Below are positions 24,997 through 32,898 of a DNA stretch of 46,647 bases, one piece after another. How positions within the stretch are numbered: the stretch's first letter is position 1; every line of letters starts with the position of its first letter. A program made the translations under genes and the position numbers. Location of the stretch: NCBI GenBank assembly GCA_020024465.1, contig JAHHTT010000013.1, forward strand, positions 1 through 46,647. The letters are read 5' to 3'. Origin of the DNA: Odoribacter sp. GTDB lineage: Bacteria > Bacteroidota > Bacteroidia > Bacteroidales > Marinifilaceae. The notes below the pieces were generated by a model. The model made no database searches. It saw only the letters and a list, made by a program, of their open reading frames with translations, and was not told where the DNA came from.

Positions 24997-25845
24997 TTAG
25001 TGAAATTTTACATACTTTTTTTGCAGTCCTTCTTCATTAATCTGTTTTTCCAATTCTTGTTCAAATTGTAATTTTCTTTTATTTTTTAAAATCAGGATAA
25101 TTTCATCTCTTACGTAATCTATGGGAGCAATGGTTTGTTCTCGCTTGATTTCCTTTACTTTCAGATAGTAGAAATTATTTTCATCTTCTTTTTCTATATT
25201 CTTGCGAGTGAAAATTTCATTTAACAATTCTTGTGAGTCTCCGGGTATGAGATTTAATAAGAATTTTGCTTCTATCCAATGATTATTGAATTTATCATAC
25301 TTCTTTGCATTACTCAGACAATAGTCTTCCAGCTTATCCTGGTCATCTTCTTTATCGGAGAGGAACCATTTTCTTAACTGTTTCTGATTGGGTGCGTTTT
25401 TGGGAATAATACAGAATACAACTCTTGCAATAGGAGTAGACAATACAAAATTCTTTTCATTTTTCTGATAATATTCTTCTATTTGGATTTCTTTTATATC
25501 ATCATTAAGACGTTGTTTTATAAATTTGCGTTTATATTCATGGATTAACAGGGATGTGCGATATTCTTCCACTTGTTTTTGTATTTTTATATGTTCGGTA
25601 AACAACAGGTTTGTCATAGCTTTGTGCAATAGGAGTTTTTGTGTTACCCAGTTGCGTATAAAGTTTTGGGCAAAGACGATACTGTCTTCGGGTGATGTCC
25701 CATGAGGTACGAATTCGGATAATTCAGAAGGATATAGCATACTTTCAAATACCTGTACTATAGGTTGCTCTTGAGGCTGTGTCCTTTGACAGGAAAATAA
25801 TATAAAAAATACCGTAAAAGCGATTAAGTGTTTCATCCTATTCAT
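24997..25845 (-). CDS. SurA-like lipoprotein (parvulin-type chaperone relative)
   Basis: A 282-residue lipoprotein from the ATG at 25845; 25836 is also possible. The earlier in-frame ATG at 25884 lies upstream of a weak promoter-like box at 25869-25862 and is less likely. The lipobox is LFSC with lipid-acceptor C19. The mature part has a SurA_N-like helical region (SEFVPHGTSPEDSIVFAQNFI, then VTQKLLLHKAM) and a weak PPIase-like segment, YYQKNEKNFVLSTPIARVVF. Catalytic parvulin residues are not obvious, so it may be a pure chaperone. Its place directly upstream of surA on the same strand is typical of Bacteroidota and supports a role in outer-membrane protein folding. Confidence 0.78.
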   Translation of the reverse strand: MNRMKHLIAFTVFFILFSCQRTQPQEQPIVQVFESMLYPSELSEFVPHGTSPEDSIVFAQNFIRNWVTQKLLLHKAMTNLLFTEHIKIQKQVEEYRTSLLIHEYKRKFIKQRLNDDIKEIQIEEYYQKNEKNFVLSTPIARVVFCIIPKNAPNQKQLRKWFLSDKEDDQDKLEDYCLSNAKKYDKFNNHWIEAKFLLNLIPGDSQELLNEIFTRKNIEKEDENNFYYLKVKEIKREQTIAPIDYVRDEIILILKNKRKLQFEQELEKQINEEGLQKKYVKFH

Positions 25846-25913
25846 ACTTATTATATTCGGGCGAAAATAGTAAATAATTTTCAATTTTCAATTTTCGTAA
25901 TTCAATTCCTTTG

Positions 25914-25921
25914 TATCTTTG
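25914..25921 (+). promoter_or_regulatory. -7 box of recQ
   Basis: TATCTTTG, a perfect -7 box, lies 32 nt before the recQ ATG. Only TTTT/TTTC is found about 18 nt upstream. Confidence 0.55.
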
Positions 25922-25953
25922 TCCCAAGAGATAAAAATCAGTAAGCATATTTT

Positions 25954-27852
25954 ATGGATATCAACCGGATTTTAAAGCAATACTGGGGATATGATGAATT
26001 CCGTCCTCTGCAGGAAGACATTATCCGTTCCGTTTTGTCAGGGCGGGATACACTTGCTTTGATGCCGACGGGAGGCGGTAAATCTATTACTTATCAGGTA
26101 CCCGCAATGGCATTGGACGGGATTTGTATCGTGGTAACTCCTTTAATTGCTTTAATGAATGATCAAGTAGAGGAATTGAGGGAAAGGGGTATAGAGGCGG
26201 AAGCAATCTATACCGGTCAACAGAGGGAAGAGGTAACGTCTGTTTTGAACAAAGCCTTGGCAGATAAAATCAAACTTTTGTATATATCTCCAGAACGGCT
26301 GGCCTCGGAACGTTTTAGAGAATATCTGAGACGGATGCACCTTTCGTTACTGGCAGTCGATGAAGCACATTGTATTTCACAGTGGGGGTATGATTTTCGA
26401 CCTTCTTATCTGAGAATAGCCGAGATTCGTGAACTTTTCCCACAAGTTGCAGTGCTTGCATTGACAGCAACGGCAACACCGCAAGTAGCTGACGATATCC
26501 AACAGAAATTAAAATTTGCAGAACCTCATGTACTTTCCAAGAGTTTTCGCCGAGAAAATATTTCTTATGTTGTCCGTAAGGCAAATGATAAATTGGGTGA
26601 ATTGATACACATTCTATCATCGGTGAAAGGTGGAACAATCGTTTATGTACGTAAAAGGATAACAGCCGAAGAATTAGCTGACTTTCTGACTAAAAAAGGA
26701 ATGCAGGCGGATTATTACCATGCAGGTCTTTCATCGTTAAAACGCAGCATGAAGCAAGAGGCGTGGAAACGAGGCGAAACTCCGGTGATTGTAGCGACTA
26801 ATGCGTTTGGTATGGGTATTGACAAACCGGATGTCCGGCTTGTGGTCCATTTTGACATTCCGGATAGTCCGGAAGCATATTTTCAGGAAGCCGGTCGTGC
26901 CGGTCGTGATGGTAAACGGGCCTATGCCGTTTTACTTTATAACGAAGCAGTGCTTACGGCTTTGAAAAAAAGGGTGGATAAAAATTTCCCCGATATCAGG
27001 TATATACGGGAAGTCTATCGTCTGCTTGGTGACTTTTTCCAGCTGGAAGAAGGTGCTGGTGCCGGATTTGCTTTTGAATTTAATCCGGATTTATTTGTTA
27101 AAACTTATAAATTGGAGTATGTACAGGTACTTGCTGCTATTGGCGTGCTTCAGGTTGCTGGGTATCTGGAATGTACGACAGAAGTCCATTCATGTTCGCG
27201 GATCAGCTTTTTAGTATTGCGAGACCAATTGTATAAGGTAGATTTACAAACAACCTTAAATGAAAAATTGGTTGAATTATTACTTCGTACATTTTCCGGT
27301 ATATTTGTGCAATATGCATTTATAGAAGAAGAGTGGATTGCCGGACAATTGGGCGTGACCCGGGAAGATATCTATCAGACATTACTGGGACTGGCTTGCC
27401 GAAAAATTATCAGTTATATTCCCGGAAATGACAGACCTTATATTGTGTACCACCAGCCGCGGGTACCTGACTCTTATTTGCATATAGGACGTAATGCATA
27501 TGCAGACAGAAAACAGTCTTATTCTGTTAAAGTGGAGAAAATGGCGGGGTATATCGAAGAAAATAAGAAATGTAGGCAACTTTATCTGATGGATTATTTC
27601 GGACAAAAAGATACGATTCCCTGTGGTATGTGCGACTATTGTCTTAAGCAAAAAAAATCTGGTAGATTGATGGATAAGCGGCAAATACGACAGATGATCA
27701 TCACACTTTTGCAAGAGTCTGACCGGGAATTGAATTTATTGGTGCATACTATACCCGTAGAGAGGGATGATATACTTGAAAGTGTTCGAATGTTGTTGGA
27801 AGATGGAAAAATCATTTATAAAACACCAACTATTTTATCATTGAAAATATAA
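25954..27852 (+). CDS. recQ: ATP-dependent DNA helicase RecQ
   Basis: The 632-residue protein has two RecA-like helicase domains with Q-motif FRPLQ, Walker A MPTGGGKS (37-44), DEAH box (136-139) and the RecQ aromatic-rich loop DEAHCISQWGYDFRPSY. Motif VI reads QEAGRAGRDG. The RQC zinc ligands are C540, C557, C560 and C563 (PCGMCDYC). No HRDC domain is visible; the last 70 residues are a short winged-helix-like end, so this is a short RecQ form. RecQ unwinds forks and recombination intermediates 3'-5'. It ends 10 nt from the convergent queE without a hairpin. Confidence 0.95.
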   Translation: MDINRILKQYWGYDEFRPLQEDIIRSVLSGRDTLALMPTGGGKSITYQVPAMALDGICIVVTPLIALMNDQVEELRERGIEAEAIYTGQQREEVTSVLNKALADKIKLLYISPERLASERFREYLRRMHLSLLAVDEAHCISQWGYDFRPSYLRIAEIRELFPQVAVLALTATATPQVADDIQQKLKFAEPHVLSKSFRRENISYVVRKANDKLGELIHILSSVKGGTIVYVRKRITAEELADFLTKKGMQADYYHAGLSSLKRSMKQEAWKRGETPVIVATNAFGMGIDKPDVRLVVHFDIPDSPEAYFQEAGRAGRDGKRAYAVLLYNEAVLTALKKRVDKNFPDIRYIREVYRLLGDFFQLEEGAGAGFAFEFNPDLFVKTYKLEYVQVLAAIGVLQVAGYLECTTEVHSCSRISFLVLRDQLYKVDLQTTLNEKLVELLLRTFSGIFVQYAFIEEEWIAGQLGVTREDIYQTLLGLACRKIISYIPGNDRPYIVYHQPRVPDSYLHIGRNAYADRKQSYSVKVEKMAGYIEENKKCRQLYLMDYFGQKDTIPCGMCDYCLKQKKSGRLMDKRQIRQMIITLLQESDRELNLLVHTIPVERDDILESVRMLLEDGKIIYKTPTILSLKI

Positions 27853-27862
27853 GCGGAATTTG

Positions 27863-28651
27863 TTAAACGCCTGCCTTGTCCCCGAATAATGAGATGTGAA
27901 GTCTGTCGCAATATCGCCATCCATTCCGAATGCAATGTTCTAAGGTTGAAATGCGGTTCCTTCGCATAATCTCGACGGTCCCTCCAAGTGGCATTAACAG
28001 AATATCTTCCGGATGCCAACCTTCAAGATTTGAGAGAATCCTTTTTATTTCATCAATGTCATTTTCGCACGAGTAGACAAATTTCAATTGGAAATCTTTA
28101 TTATGTTTTCTTGCATAGCTGACGAATGCACGGATAGTTTCAAGCGAAACTGCTGATTGTCTGGCTTGCGAGCTGGTCAATTTGGGCGACATACTGAAAA
28201 GGTCAATATATTGGGCTACGTTTTCATCAAAAATAGTAGCGTTGGTTTCAATGGTCAGATGGAATCTGTTATTTTGTTTCAATTTATGACATAGTGTTTT
28301 TAGTTCTGCTGCTTGTAGTAGAGGTTCTCCTCCTGTTAAGATAATATGGTTGATTGCTCCGCTATTCTGTAGCACAGTTTTGTAAATGGCATCGGTACTC
28401 ATTGGATGTACATCTTTTATTTCATAGGCAGCGTATGTCGTGTCGCATTGGGAAATTCTTCCATCTTCCATCTTCCAGCAACAATGCAGATTGCAACCGG
28501 CCAGACGGATAAACAGAGAAGGGATGCCACACAATTTACCTTCACCTTGAATGGTGCCGGGAATGGCAAAACCTGATGCCGGTTTTTCTGAAAGCACTTG
28601 TCCGTATTGGTCTTTGGTGATAGGAAAAATTCCATCTTTTGCTAAAAGCAT
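27863..28651 (-). CDS. queE: 7-carboxy-7-deazaguanine synthase QueE (radical SAM)
   Basis: A 262-residue radical SAM enzyme that converts 6-carboxytetrahydropterin to 7-carboxy-7-deazaguanine. The start at 28651 (MLLAKDGIF) lies 1 nt after queD; a longer reading would run back through queD. Cluster cysteines are C53, C57 (or C58) and C69 in GCNLHCCW and QCDT. Nine residues (KMEDGRISQ) lie between the CW and the CDT that are adjacent in the usual CX3CX2C motif. The SAM-binding GGEP motif lies at 107-110. Order queC-queD-queE on one strand confirms the pathway. Confidence 0.9.
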   Translation of the reverse strand: MLLAKDGIFPITKDQYGQVLSEKPASGFAIPGTIQGEGKLCGIPSLFIRLAGCNLHCCWKMEDGRISQCDTTYAAYEIKDVHPMSTDAIYKTVLQNSGAINHIILTGGEPLLQAAELKTLCHKLKQNNRFHLTIETNATIFDENVAQYIDLFSMSPKLTSSQARQSAVSLETIRAFVSYARKHNKDFQLKFVYSCENDIDEIKRILSNLEGWHPEDILLMPLGGTVEIMRRNRISTLEHCIRNGWRYCDRLHISLFGDKAGV

Positions 28652-28652
28652 A

Positions 28653-29159
28653 TTACTTTGATTGATTATTTGAAAAACTGAAATGAATGTCGTCCATTGT
28701 AAAATTGACCAGTACCAGATCTTTCCGGAATGCTTCTGCATATCCCGTAGCTGTTTCATGTACACGGACAGAATGAAGTTGGATATTTCCTTCTCCATTG
28801 ACTGCCGGAATTTCATTTATAATTCTGTCTATAACATAAAAGAACATTAGGGCGAATCCTTCTGCGGAAGGGGAAACAGGTATCTCAGCTACACGTCTGT
28901 TGTATTTATATATGAATGCTTTAAAATCCTTATTGTCTTTTTGCCACAGGGTGTAAGTGTGATCAAAGCTTTCTATAAAATTTCTGACTTTTTCCAAGCG
29001 GCAAAAATCCATAATCATATATCCGTCGTCCAATTTGTCTGAAGTAATGAATACCTCAACGATGTATGAATGTCCGTGAATGTTTTCTCTGCATTTTTCA
29101 GATGAACAATTACGGACGATATGAGCACCTTCGAATTTGAACAGTTTTCTGATTATCAT
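28653..29159 (-). CDS. queD: 6-carboxy-5,6,7,8-tetrahydropterin synthase QueD
   Basis: A 168-residue protein of the 6-pyruvoyl-tetrahydropterin synthase fold, converting 7,8-dihydroneopterin triphosphate to 6-carboxytetrahydropterin. Zinc ligands are H13 (FEGAH) and H28 and H30 (NIHGHSY), with the catalytic cysteine C23 just before them, as expected for QueD. D66-H67 lie in SFDHTY, and RVHETATGYAEA supplies the substrate-binding glutamate. Slightly longer than E. coli QueD. It begins 20 nt after queC and ends 1 nt before queE. Confidence 0.92.
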   Translation of the reverse strand: MIIRKLFKFEGAHIVRNCSSEKCRENIHGHSYIVEVFITSDKLDDGYMIMDFCRLEKVRNFIESFDHTYTLWQKDNKDFKAFIYKYNRRVAEIPVSPSAEGFALMFFYVIDRIINEIPAVNGEGNIQLHSVRVHETATGYAEAFRKDLVLVNFTMDDIHFSFSNNQSK

Positions 29160-29179
29160 ATTTTCCTATTTTTGATTGT

Positions 29180-29851
29180 TTATACTGTCAATGGATCTGT
29201 TTCGCCGGCCTCTGCGAAAGCTTTTGCCCTAAGAAGGCAACTGTCGCAGGTTCCGCATGGTTTGTCATTACCGCGGTAACATGTCCATGTAAGCCCGAAA
29301 TCCACTCCTAAGCGTTTGCCTAATTTTACTTCTTCGGCTTTTGTCATGTGCATAAAAGGAGCATGTATAGTGATATGTTGTTTTTTTTCGGCTCCTAATA
29401 CTGTACCCAAATTGACCGCATCTTCCATTGCCTTTATGAATTCTTCTCTACAATCCACATAACCGGAGTAGTCTACTTCGCTGACTCCGATGAAAATATC
29501 CGTAATGTCTAAAGCATCGGCCCATGATGCTGCGACAGACAGAAATACCATATTGCGGGCAGGTACATACGTATCGGGGATGTTGTTACGTCCCGTATCC
29601 CCGTCTTCAACTTCCATATCAGGATCGGTCAGAGAACATCCGTGCCATTGGTTTAGGAGAAGATTCACTATTTTGTGCTCTTTGACTCCTACGGCTTTAG
29701 CTACTGCTTGTGCGCTTTTTAATTCTTTGTCATGTTTTTGTCCATATAAAAAAGTGATGGCATATAATTCGTCAAATCCTTGGTTTTTTGCCAAATAAAG
29801 TGCCGTAGTCGAATCCAGTCCTCCAGATAATAATACAATAGCCTTTTTCAT
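29180..29851 (-). CDS. queC: 7-cyano-7-deazaguanine synthase QueC
   Basis: A 223-residue adenine-nucleotide alpha-hydrolase-like enzyme that forms preQ0 from 7-carboxy-7-deazaguanine and ammonia with ATP. The PP-loop is SGGLDS at 9-14. Zinc cysteines are C191, C199, C202 and C205 in CYRGNDKPCGTCDSC. YVPARNMVFLS and VSEVDYSGYVDCR are also typical. First gene of the queCDE operon. PreQ0 reductase queF is not in the window, so the product could serve queuosine or another 7-deazaguanine route. Confidence 0.96.
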   Translation of the reverse strand: MKKAIVLLSGGLDSTTALYLAKNQGFDELYAITFLYGQKHDKELKSAQAVAKAVGVKEHKIVNLLLNQWHGCSLTDPDMEVEDGDTGRNNIPDTYVPARNMVFLSVAASWADALDITDIFIGVSEVDYSGYVDCREEFIKAMEDAVNLGTVLGAEKKQHITIHAPFMHMTKAEEVKLGKRLGVDFGLTWTCYRGNDKPCGTCDSCLLRAKAFAEAGETDPLTV

Positions 29852-29906
29852 TCGTTGATATTTTGATTTTTATGCTTTGTTTTGTGTGTCGTATTCAAGA
29901 TGATTG

Positions 29907-29914
29907 CAAAACTA
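29907..29914 (-). promoter_or_regulatory. -7 box of the queCDE operon
   Basis: On the minus strand TAGTTTTG, a perfect TAnnTTTG box 55 nt upstream of the queC start. No -33 TTTG at the usual spacing, and no preQ1-type aptamer recognised in the leader. Confidence 0.5.
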
Positions 29915-29986
29915 TGGTATTTTATTGAAATATGAGATGTATGTGTAAAATTTTTCCTTTAATGTGGGAATGTTTTTTTAGAATTT

Positions 29987-29994
29987 ATAATTTT
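29987..29994 (+). promoter_or_regulatory. -7 box upstream of the stem-loop region
   Basis: TAATTTTG, a perfect -7 box, predicts a plus-strand transcript starting near 30001. That transcript would cover the short ORF and the hairpin run and could stop at the hairpins at 30361 or 30447. Confidence 0.5.
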
Positions 29995-30066
29995 GTAGCA
30001 GAATGAAAGAGCGTTTTTTGCTGGAATGAGGGAACTTTTGTGAGATATGGCAGAAAATTTTAAAAT

Positions 30067-30411
30067 ATGTATCTGAAAAATTGGATAATACTTATCAGTC
30101 GATTGACTTTTTTGTTTGCACTATATTTACTGTTGCATGAAGGAATATGCAACAGAACAAACGGATACGATTGTTTGAATGAAAAGGAGGTTATGACACA
30201 GGATATTGTGTCATCTGATCGTTTATGCTTTGAAAAAGACGGTATTCTGCAAAGGATACCGTCCACTCAACGTCTCCGTAAATTAGACGCAGCTTGTGTT
30301 GCTGGCTTTTATACATGCTCTTTATTGCATGAAGAGATAAATAAGGATGCACAGATTTTGAAGAACTTGTTTTTTACAAAACGTTCTTTTTGGTGCATAT
30401 ACCGTTTATAA
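30067..30411 (+). CDS. Doubtful 114-residue ORF with one N-terminal membrane helix
   Basis: The frame is open from the ATG at 30067 to the TAA at 30409-30411. The predicted product has an N-terminal hydrophobic helix (about residues 5-23) and then a Cys-containing, mixed-charge region with no recognised domain. Six cysteines are scattered without a motif. The DNA of this frame holds several perfect short hairpins, including one with a T-run inside the frame, which is unusual for a coding gene here. It could be a real small membrane protein, or an accidental frame over a structured RNA. I recognise no family. Confidence 0.35.
   Translation: MYLKNWIILISRLTFLFALYLLLHEGICNRTNGYDCLNEKEVMTQDIVSSDRLCFEKDGILQRIPSTQRLRKLDAACVAGFYTCSLLHEEINKDAQILKNLFFTKRSFWCIYRL
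30130..30391 (+). other. Run of stem-loops; possible structured RNA
   Basis: Perfect hairpins read in order: CTGTTGCAT/ATGCAACAG (30130-30155, 9 bp, 8-nt loop); CAAAC/GTTTG (30158-30177); ATGACACA/TGTGTCAT (30193-30214, 8 bp, 6-nt loop); GACGGTAT/ATACCGTC (30238-30263, 8 bp, 10-nt loop); CGTCT/AGACG (30271-30289); CATGC/GCATG (30314-30331). A bulged 10-bp hairpin AAGAACTTGT (30361-30370) with ACAA and GTTCTT (30376-30388) is followed by T5. The first three loops, and the 3' edge of the fourth, carry GGA. A promoter box lies upstream and a terminator downstream. A noncoding or leader RNA is inferred. Confidence 0.45.
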
Positions 30412-30446
30412 TAGTCAATTCATTTATTGTTTTGGGAAAAGACTTG

Positions 30447-30480
30447 AGACAGCATCTTGGCTGTCTGTATTGTTTATTTT
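30447..30480 (+). terminator. Hairpin before the CNNM gene
   Basis: AGACAGC (30447-30453) pairs with GCTGTCT (30460-30466), 6-nt loop, then a T-rich tail. It ends only 12-25 nt before the next ATG, so it could be a terminator of the upstream transcript or a leader hairpin of the CNNM gene. Confidence 0.65.
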
Positions 30481-30491
30481 AAATTAAAGCT

Positions 30492-31523
30492 ATGTTTTTT
30501 GTAATATTATATTTAGTCCTTGCACTTGCACTTTCTTTTTTATGTTCAGTTTTAGAGGCTGTTTTATTGTCCACTCCGATGTCTTTTATTTCCATGAAGG
30601 AAAATGCAGGAGTTAAATCTGCCGGTTTGCTAAAAAAATTAAAACAGGATATCGACAAACCTATTTCAGCTATTCTTTCGTTAAATACCATTGCCCATAC
30701 GGTTGGTGCCGCCGGAGTAGGAGCAGAAGCTGTTAAGGTATTTGGTGAAGCTTATTTTGGGATTATATCCGCTATATTGACTATTCTGATTTTAGTGTTA
30801 TCGGAAATTATCCCCAAGACCGTTGGTGCTTGCTATTGGAGAACTTTGGCAATTCCTTCGGCAAGAATCATCAAGGTATTGATTGTTATAACCTATCCGT
30901 TGGTTTTATTGTCAGAATTGATTACACGCGTTATTTCGCCTCAAAACCATGTTATGTCTGTCAGTCGTGAAGAAGTGTCTGCTATGGTTACTGTAGGAAC
31001 GGAAGAAGGTGTTTTTGAAATGAAAGAAAACAAGATGATTCAAAATATGATCAAATTGAATCAGGTGACTGCCCGGGAAATAATGACCCCCAGCGTTGTA
31101 GTTTCTGCTGCTTGGGAAGGAATGACCTTAAAGAATTTTTATGAAGAACAGCAATATAGAACTTATTCGCGTATTCCCGTATATGGGGAAAAGGAAGATT
31201 ACATCACCGGTTATGTATTACGTCAGACGATATTGGAAAAACTGGCCGAAGATAAATTTGATAATAAATTGCAGGATGTTGTGCGTCCTGTACTCTTTTT
31301 TAATGAAAATGATTCTGTTTCAGCAATTTGGGAGAAATTATTAGAGAAAAAAGAACATATCTCTATCATTATTGATGAATATGGCTGCATGCGTGGAATT
31401 GTTACAATGGAAGATGTTATCGAAACCATTTTAGGATTTGAAATAGTGGATGAAAAAGATTCGGTTGCGGATATGCAGGTATTGGCCCGTGAAAAATGGC
31501 AACAGATAAAACAAAAGCATTGA
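30492..31523 (+). CDS. CNNM/CBS-domain membrane protein (CorC/hemolysin-like family)
   Basis: A 343-residue inner-membrane protein. The CNNM (DUF21) domain fills about residues 1-150 with three to four helices and the motifs LEAVLLSTP and ILVLSEIIPKTVG. A linker with EEVSAMVTVGTEEGVFEMKE follows, then a CBS pair at about 195-315 (REIMTPSVVV, SRIPVYGEKEDYITGYV and HISIIIDEYGCMRGIVTMEDV). The usual C-terminal CorC_HlyC domain is missing; the protein ends shortly after the second CBS. The family is linked to magnesium or cobalt transport; 'hemolysin' is a historical label. No promoter box recognised in the short gap upstream. Confidence 0.88.
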   Translation: MFFVILYLVLALALSFLCSVLEAVLLSTPMSFISMKENAGVKSAGLLKKLKQDIDKPISAILSLNTIAHTVGAAGVGAEAVKVFGEAYFGIISAILTILILVLSEIIPKTVGACYWRTLAIPSARIIKVLIVITYPLVLLSELITRVISPQNHVMSVSREEVSAMVTVGTEEGVFEMKENKMIQNMIKLNQVTAREIMTPSVVVSAAWEGMTLKNFYEEQQYRTYSRIPVYGEKEDYITGYVLRQTILEKLAEDKFDNKLQDVVRPVLFFNENDSVSAIWEKLLEKKEHISIIIDEYGCMRGIVTMEDVIETILGFEIVDEKDSVADMQVLAREKWQQIKQKH

Positions 31524-31560
31524 TTTTCTCAAAGAAATGACATTCTTTTAATTATTTTCG

Positions 31561-31568
31561 TAATTTTG
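31561..31568 (+). promoter_or_regulatory. -7 box of the 93-residue gene
   Basis: TAATTTTG, a perfect TAnnTTTG box, 22 nt before the ATG at 31591. No -33 TTTG at the right distance. Confidence 0.5.
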
Positions 31569-31590
31569 GCAACGATAATAAACGATATAT

Positions 31591-31872
31591 ATGACACACC
31601 GATTGGCATTTACAAAACATTACCTGCATTTTTCTTGTTGGAGCAAGAAAGGATATGCCGTTTTTATCGGTCTCGGTAAGGAGGTGAAAATTTGCAGATT
31701 GGCACTTCATATGTATAAGCAGGTGTTGCTGAAAGCTGGCAAGAATGGCGTAATCATTAATATGGATAGCGTGGCGGAACTGATTCCCATGCCGGTACTG
31801 ACGGTGAAAGAATGTCAGGAAAATGCTTGCAGCAAAGGAGAAATGTGTCCTGTCACCAGGGGAATTATATAA
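31591..31872 (+). CDS. Small protein with C-terminal CX4CX5C
   Basis: A 93-residue protein without signal peptide or membrane helix. The N-terminal half is basic and aromatic (RLAFTKHYLHFSCWSKKGYAVF), the middle has IICRLAL-like strands around VKICRLALHMY, and the C-terminus has three cysteines C75, C80 and C86 in KECQENACSKGEMCPVT. The spacing could suit metal binding. It has its own promoter box and is followed by a strong terminator just upstream of bioB. I do not recognise a family; the short length and clear promoter-terminator frame make it a likely real gene. Confidence 0.65.
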   Translation: MTHRLAFTKHYLHFSCWSKKGYAVFIGLGKEVKICRLALHMYKQVLLKAGKNGVIINMDSVAELIPMPVLTVKECQENACSKGEMCPVTRGII

Positions 31873-31876
31873 GTTT

Positions 31877-31915
31877 AAAGAGGATATGCCGCATTGTCGA
31901 TATATCCTCTTTTTT
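31877..31915 (+). terminator. Terminator (possible attenuator) upstream of bioB
   Basis: AAAGAGGATAT (31877-31887) pairs perfectly with ATATCCTCTTT (31902-31912), 14-nt loop, followed by more T. It ends 20 nt before the bioB start, and no -7 box is seen between them, so the biotin operon may depend on read-through. Confidence 0.85.
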
Positions 31916-31934
31916 GTATTAAAGATGGATAGAT

Positions 31935-32888
31935 ATGATTGAAAGTTTAAAGAAAAAAGTATTGTCGGGAGGACAGATAACGCGCGAAGAGGCCCTGCTG
32001 TTAAATAGTGGGCAGGACAAGCAATCTCTATACGCTGCAGCAGGTGAAATCCGAGACAAGATGGTCGGCCGTCATTTTGACACTTGTTCGATTATAAATG
32101 CTCGTTCGGGACGCTGTTCTGAAAACTGTAAGTGGTGTGCACAGTCGGCAGTATTTAAAACAAATATAGAGGAATATGAGTTGGTGGATGAAGAGACATG
32201 TATGAAAATGGCTCGATTGAACAATGAATATGGAGTTGACAAATTTTCATTCGTTACAAGCGGAAAAGCTTTATCCGACCGTAATATTGCCCGTCTTTGT
32301 GAATATGCTGTAAAAATTGGTAAACAATCCGGACTCAATTTGTGTGCTTCAATGGGTTTGTTGAAAAAGGAGCAGTTACAAAAATTGATGGATGCAGGCA
32401 TCAGGCGTTATCACTGCAATCTGGAAACTTCTCCTCGCTATTTCGGGGAATTGTGTTCAACTCATTCGGTAGATGATAAGATAGCTACAATCCGAGCGGC
32501 CCAGGAAATTGGTATGGAAATCTGTTCGGGGGGAATCATAGGAATGGGGGAAACGATGGAGGACCGTATCGAACTGGCACTGACCATTCGGGATTTGGGT
32601 ATAAAATCTATTCCGATTAATGTATTGAATCCGATTCCGGGCACTCCGCTGGAGCATGCCGCTCCGCTATCGGATACAGAGGTCTTGACTACGATTGCTA
32701 TTTTCCGTTTTATCCATCCGGATGCTTACTTACGTTTTGCTGGAGGAAGAATGTTGATTGCTCATATAGAAACGGAAGCCATTGCAGCAGGCATCAATGC
32801 TGCAATTGTCGGAGACCTGCTGACAACGGTTGGTTCTAAAGTAAAGGAAGATATGAAAAAGGTTAAAGACTTGGGATTTACGATTTAA
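31935..32888 (+). CDS. bioB: Biotin synthase
   Basis: The 317-residue radical SAM enzyme inserts sulfur into dethiobiotin to give biotin. The 4Fe-4S cluster cysteines are C61, C65 and C68 in SGRCSENCKWCAQS. Further hallmarks are FVTSGKALSDRNIARL, YHCNLETSPRYF, ICSGGIIGMGET and INVLNPIPGTPLE. Length is normal. First gene of the operon bioB-bioA-bioF-bioG-bioC, followed after 10 nt by bioA. It has a terminator-like hairpin just upstream and no recognisable BirA-type operator. Confidence 0.97.
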   Translation: MIESLKKKVLSGGQITREEALLLNSGQDKQSLYAAAGEIRDKMVGRHFDTCSIINARSGRCSENCKWCAQSAVFKTNIEEYELVDEETCMKMARLNNEYGVDKFSFVTSGKALSDRNIARLCEYAVKIGKQSGLNLCASMGLLKKEQLQKLMDAGIRRYHCNLETSPRYFGELCSTHSVDDKIATIRAAQEIGMEICSGGIIGMGETMEDRIELALTIRDLGIKSIPINVLNPIPGTPLEHAAPLSDTEVLTTIAIFRFIHPDAYLRFAGGRMLIAHIETEAIAAGINAAIVGDLLTTVGSKVKEDMKKVKDLGFTI

Positions 32889-32898
32889 GATTAAAATT

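Noticed and set aside
29852..29906. preQ1 riboswitch in the queC leader.
   Set aside because: No aptamer-like stem followed by an A-rich tail was recognised in the short leader.
31880..31934. BirA-type biotin operator upstream of bioB.
   Set aside because: No TTGTnAACC/GGTTnACAA inverted repeat is present; the inverted repeat found is a terminator.
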